This document shows positions 63,473-64,000 of a stretch of DNA of 64,000 bases, piece by piece. The first letter of the stretch is position 1, and every line of letters begins with the position of its first letter. Source of the stretch: Sceloporus undulatus (Eukaryota; Chordata; Lepidosauria; Squamata; Phrynosomatidae); contig NC_056523.1 in assembly GCF_019175285.1 (NCBI RefSeq), positions 182,817,732-182,881,731 of the forward strand. The letters are read 5' to 3'. The translations under genes were made by a program, and so were the position numbers. The notes beneath the pieces were generated by a model that saw only the letters and a list, made by a program, of their open reading frames with translations, did not search any database and had not been told where the DNA came from.

Positions 63473-63951
63473 CTGAAAGGGAAGGGAGGAAATGGAGAAG
63501 AAGTAGAAACACCAAGTTACACACTTGCTTAATGCCAAAGCCCTGCTTTCTGTCACTAATAGGGCCACTTTTTCATTTGCTCCCTGAGTGCCATCGCTGG
63601 CTTCCTCTGTGCTTTTTACCATGGTCTGCTTTGTCTGCAGCCAGGTAAAGTGTTGCAATATAAGAACCCTTGAAAAGTTTCAAATCAGGGGAATTCTTTA
63701 TCTCACTTCTGACCCATATGAGCCCTGAAAGGAATTTTCAGCAAACCCTCTTCAAATCTTCAGGGTCTTTTGTGTGTGTGTGTGCGTGTATAAAATTACC
63801 GGTCCAGAAACTTGAATATGTGGTAAGCTAGAAATTCTAATACCTATCCAAAAGAATCTCAAACAGGTAGTGAGACATAATTGTATTCTCTGGAATATGT
63901 GATCGTTTTGGTTGCTCTGGAATTTTTATCTCTCTGAGGATGTTACATAAA
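63473..63951. other. Unassigned, probably intron
   Basis: No supported exon. A (GT)n run lies at 63771-63789. Confidence 0.4.
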
Positions 63952-64000
63952 GAGCCAATGTGATGTAGTGGTTTGAGCACTGACACTACAATTCTGGAGA
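63952..64000 (+). repeat. Head of a lizard SINE, cut by the window end
   Basis: AGCCAATGTGATGTAGTGGT then TTGAGCACTGACACTACAAT and TCTGGAGA. The A box is present. The rest lies beyond the window. Confidence 0.75.

Noticed and set aside
63555-63640. A third exon of the unrecognised gene (minus strand; TTTACCTGGCTGCAG acceptor-like, TKQTMVKSTEEASDGTQGAN)
   Set aside because: The acceptor tract is weak and no good donor in a compatible phase was found, so the case was not strong enough to list.

Overview
The window looks like vertebrate nuclear DNA from a squamate reptile, most likely an iguanian lizard. I infer this from the repeats: RTE/BovB LINE 3' ends, a SPIN hAT element, many tRNA-derived SINEs with the head and tail of lizard SINEs, CR1/L2-type LINE ends, two different L1 copies, and degenerate TTAGGG arrays. 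No bacterial-style operons are present. Gene density is very low and most of the 64 kb is intron, intergenic DNA or repeat. Six runs of N are present: four of about 25 bases and two of about 100. They probably mark contig joins, so order and orientation across them are uncertain.

Layout. 1-12 kb: mostly AT-rich unassigned DNA with a broken TWIST-family bHLH gene (4.2-4.7 kb, minus), SINEs, a TA-flanked MITE and two BovB ends. 12.6-19.3 kb: a nearly full-length L1 on the minus strand with an open ORF1, an ORF2 open over the reverse transcriptase half but broken in the endonuclease half, and 27-bp tandem monomers in its 5' UTR. 19.6-29 kb: LINE tails, ATT microsatellites, an unassigned GC-richer block at 23.0-23.9 kb, a LINE fragment at 25.2 kb, and a 1.2-kb TCCTG pentamer array with a recurring interspersed box. 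29-34 kb: MITEs and simple repeats.

34-37 kb holds pieces of a C-type lectin locus: a plus-strand transmembrane exon directly before a 100-N gap, then two minus-strand C-type lectin domain exons with an intact mannose-type site (EPN and WND). A SPIN element with a perfect 8-bp target duplication follows. 38.9-47.8 kb is the ruin of a replication-dependent histone cluster: an H4 pseudogene (minus), an H2A copy (plus) and a 3' remnant of a second H2A. Their CRE/CCAAT/TATA promoters and histone stem-loops are still readable. Dense MITE and SINE clusters, several nested, fill the space between.

50.9-57 kb: a CR1-like LINE end, then a degenerate telomere-like array cut in two by an L1 fragment, which carries a GC-rich PIF/Harbinger-like element. 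57-64 kb: more MITEs, and two minus-strand exons with matching phases that form the C-terminus of an unrecognised host gene. The only probable working host coding sequence is the lectin exons and this two-exon 3' end. The rest is pseudogene or mobile DNA. All calls come from reading the sequence, and no database search was possible.
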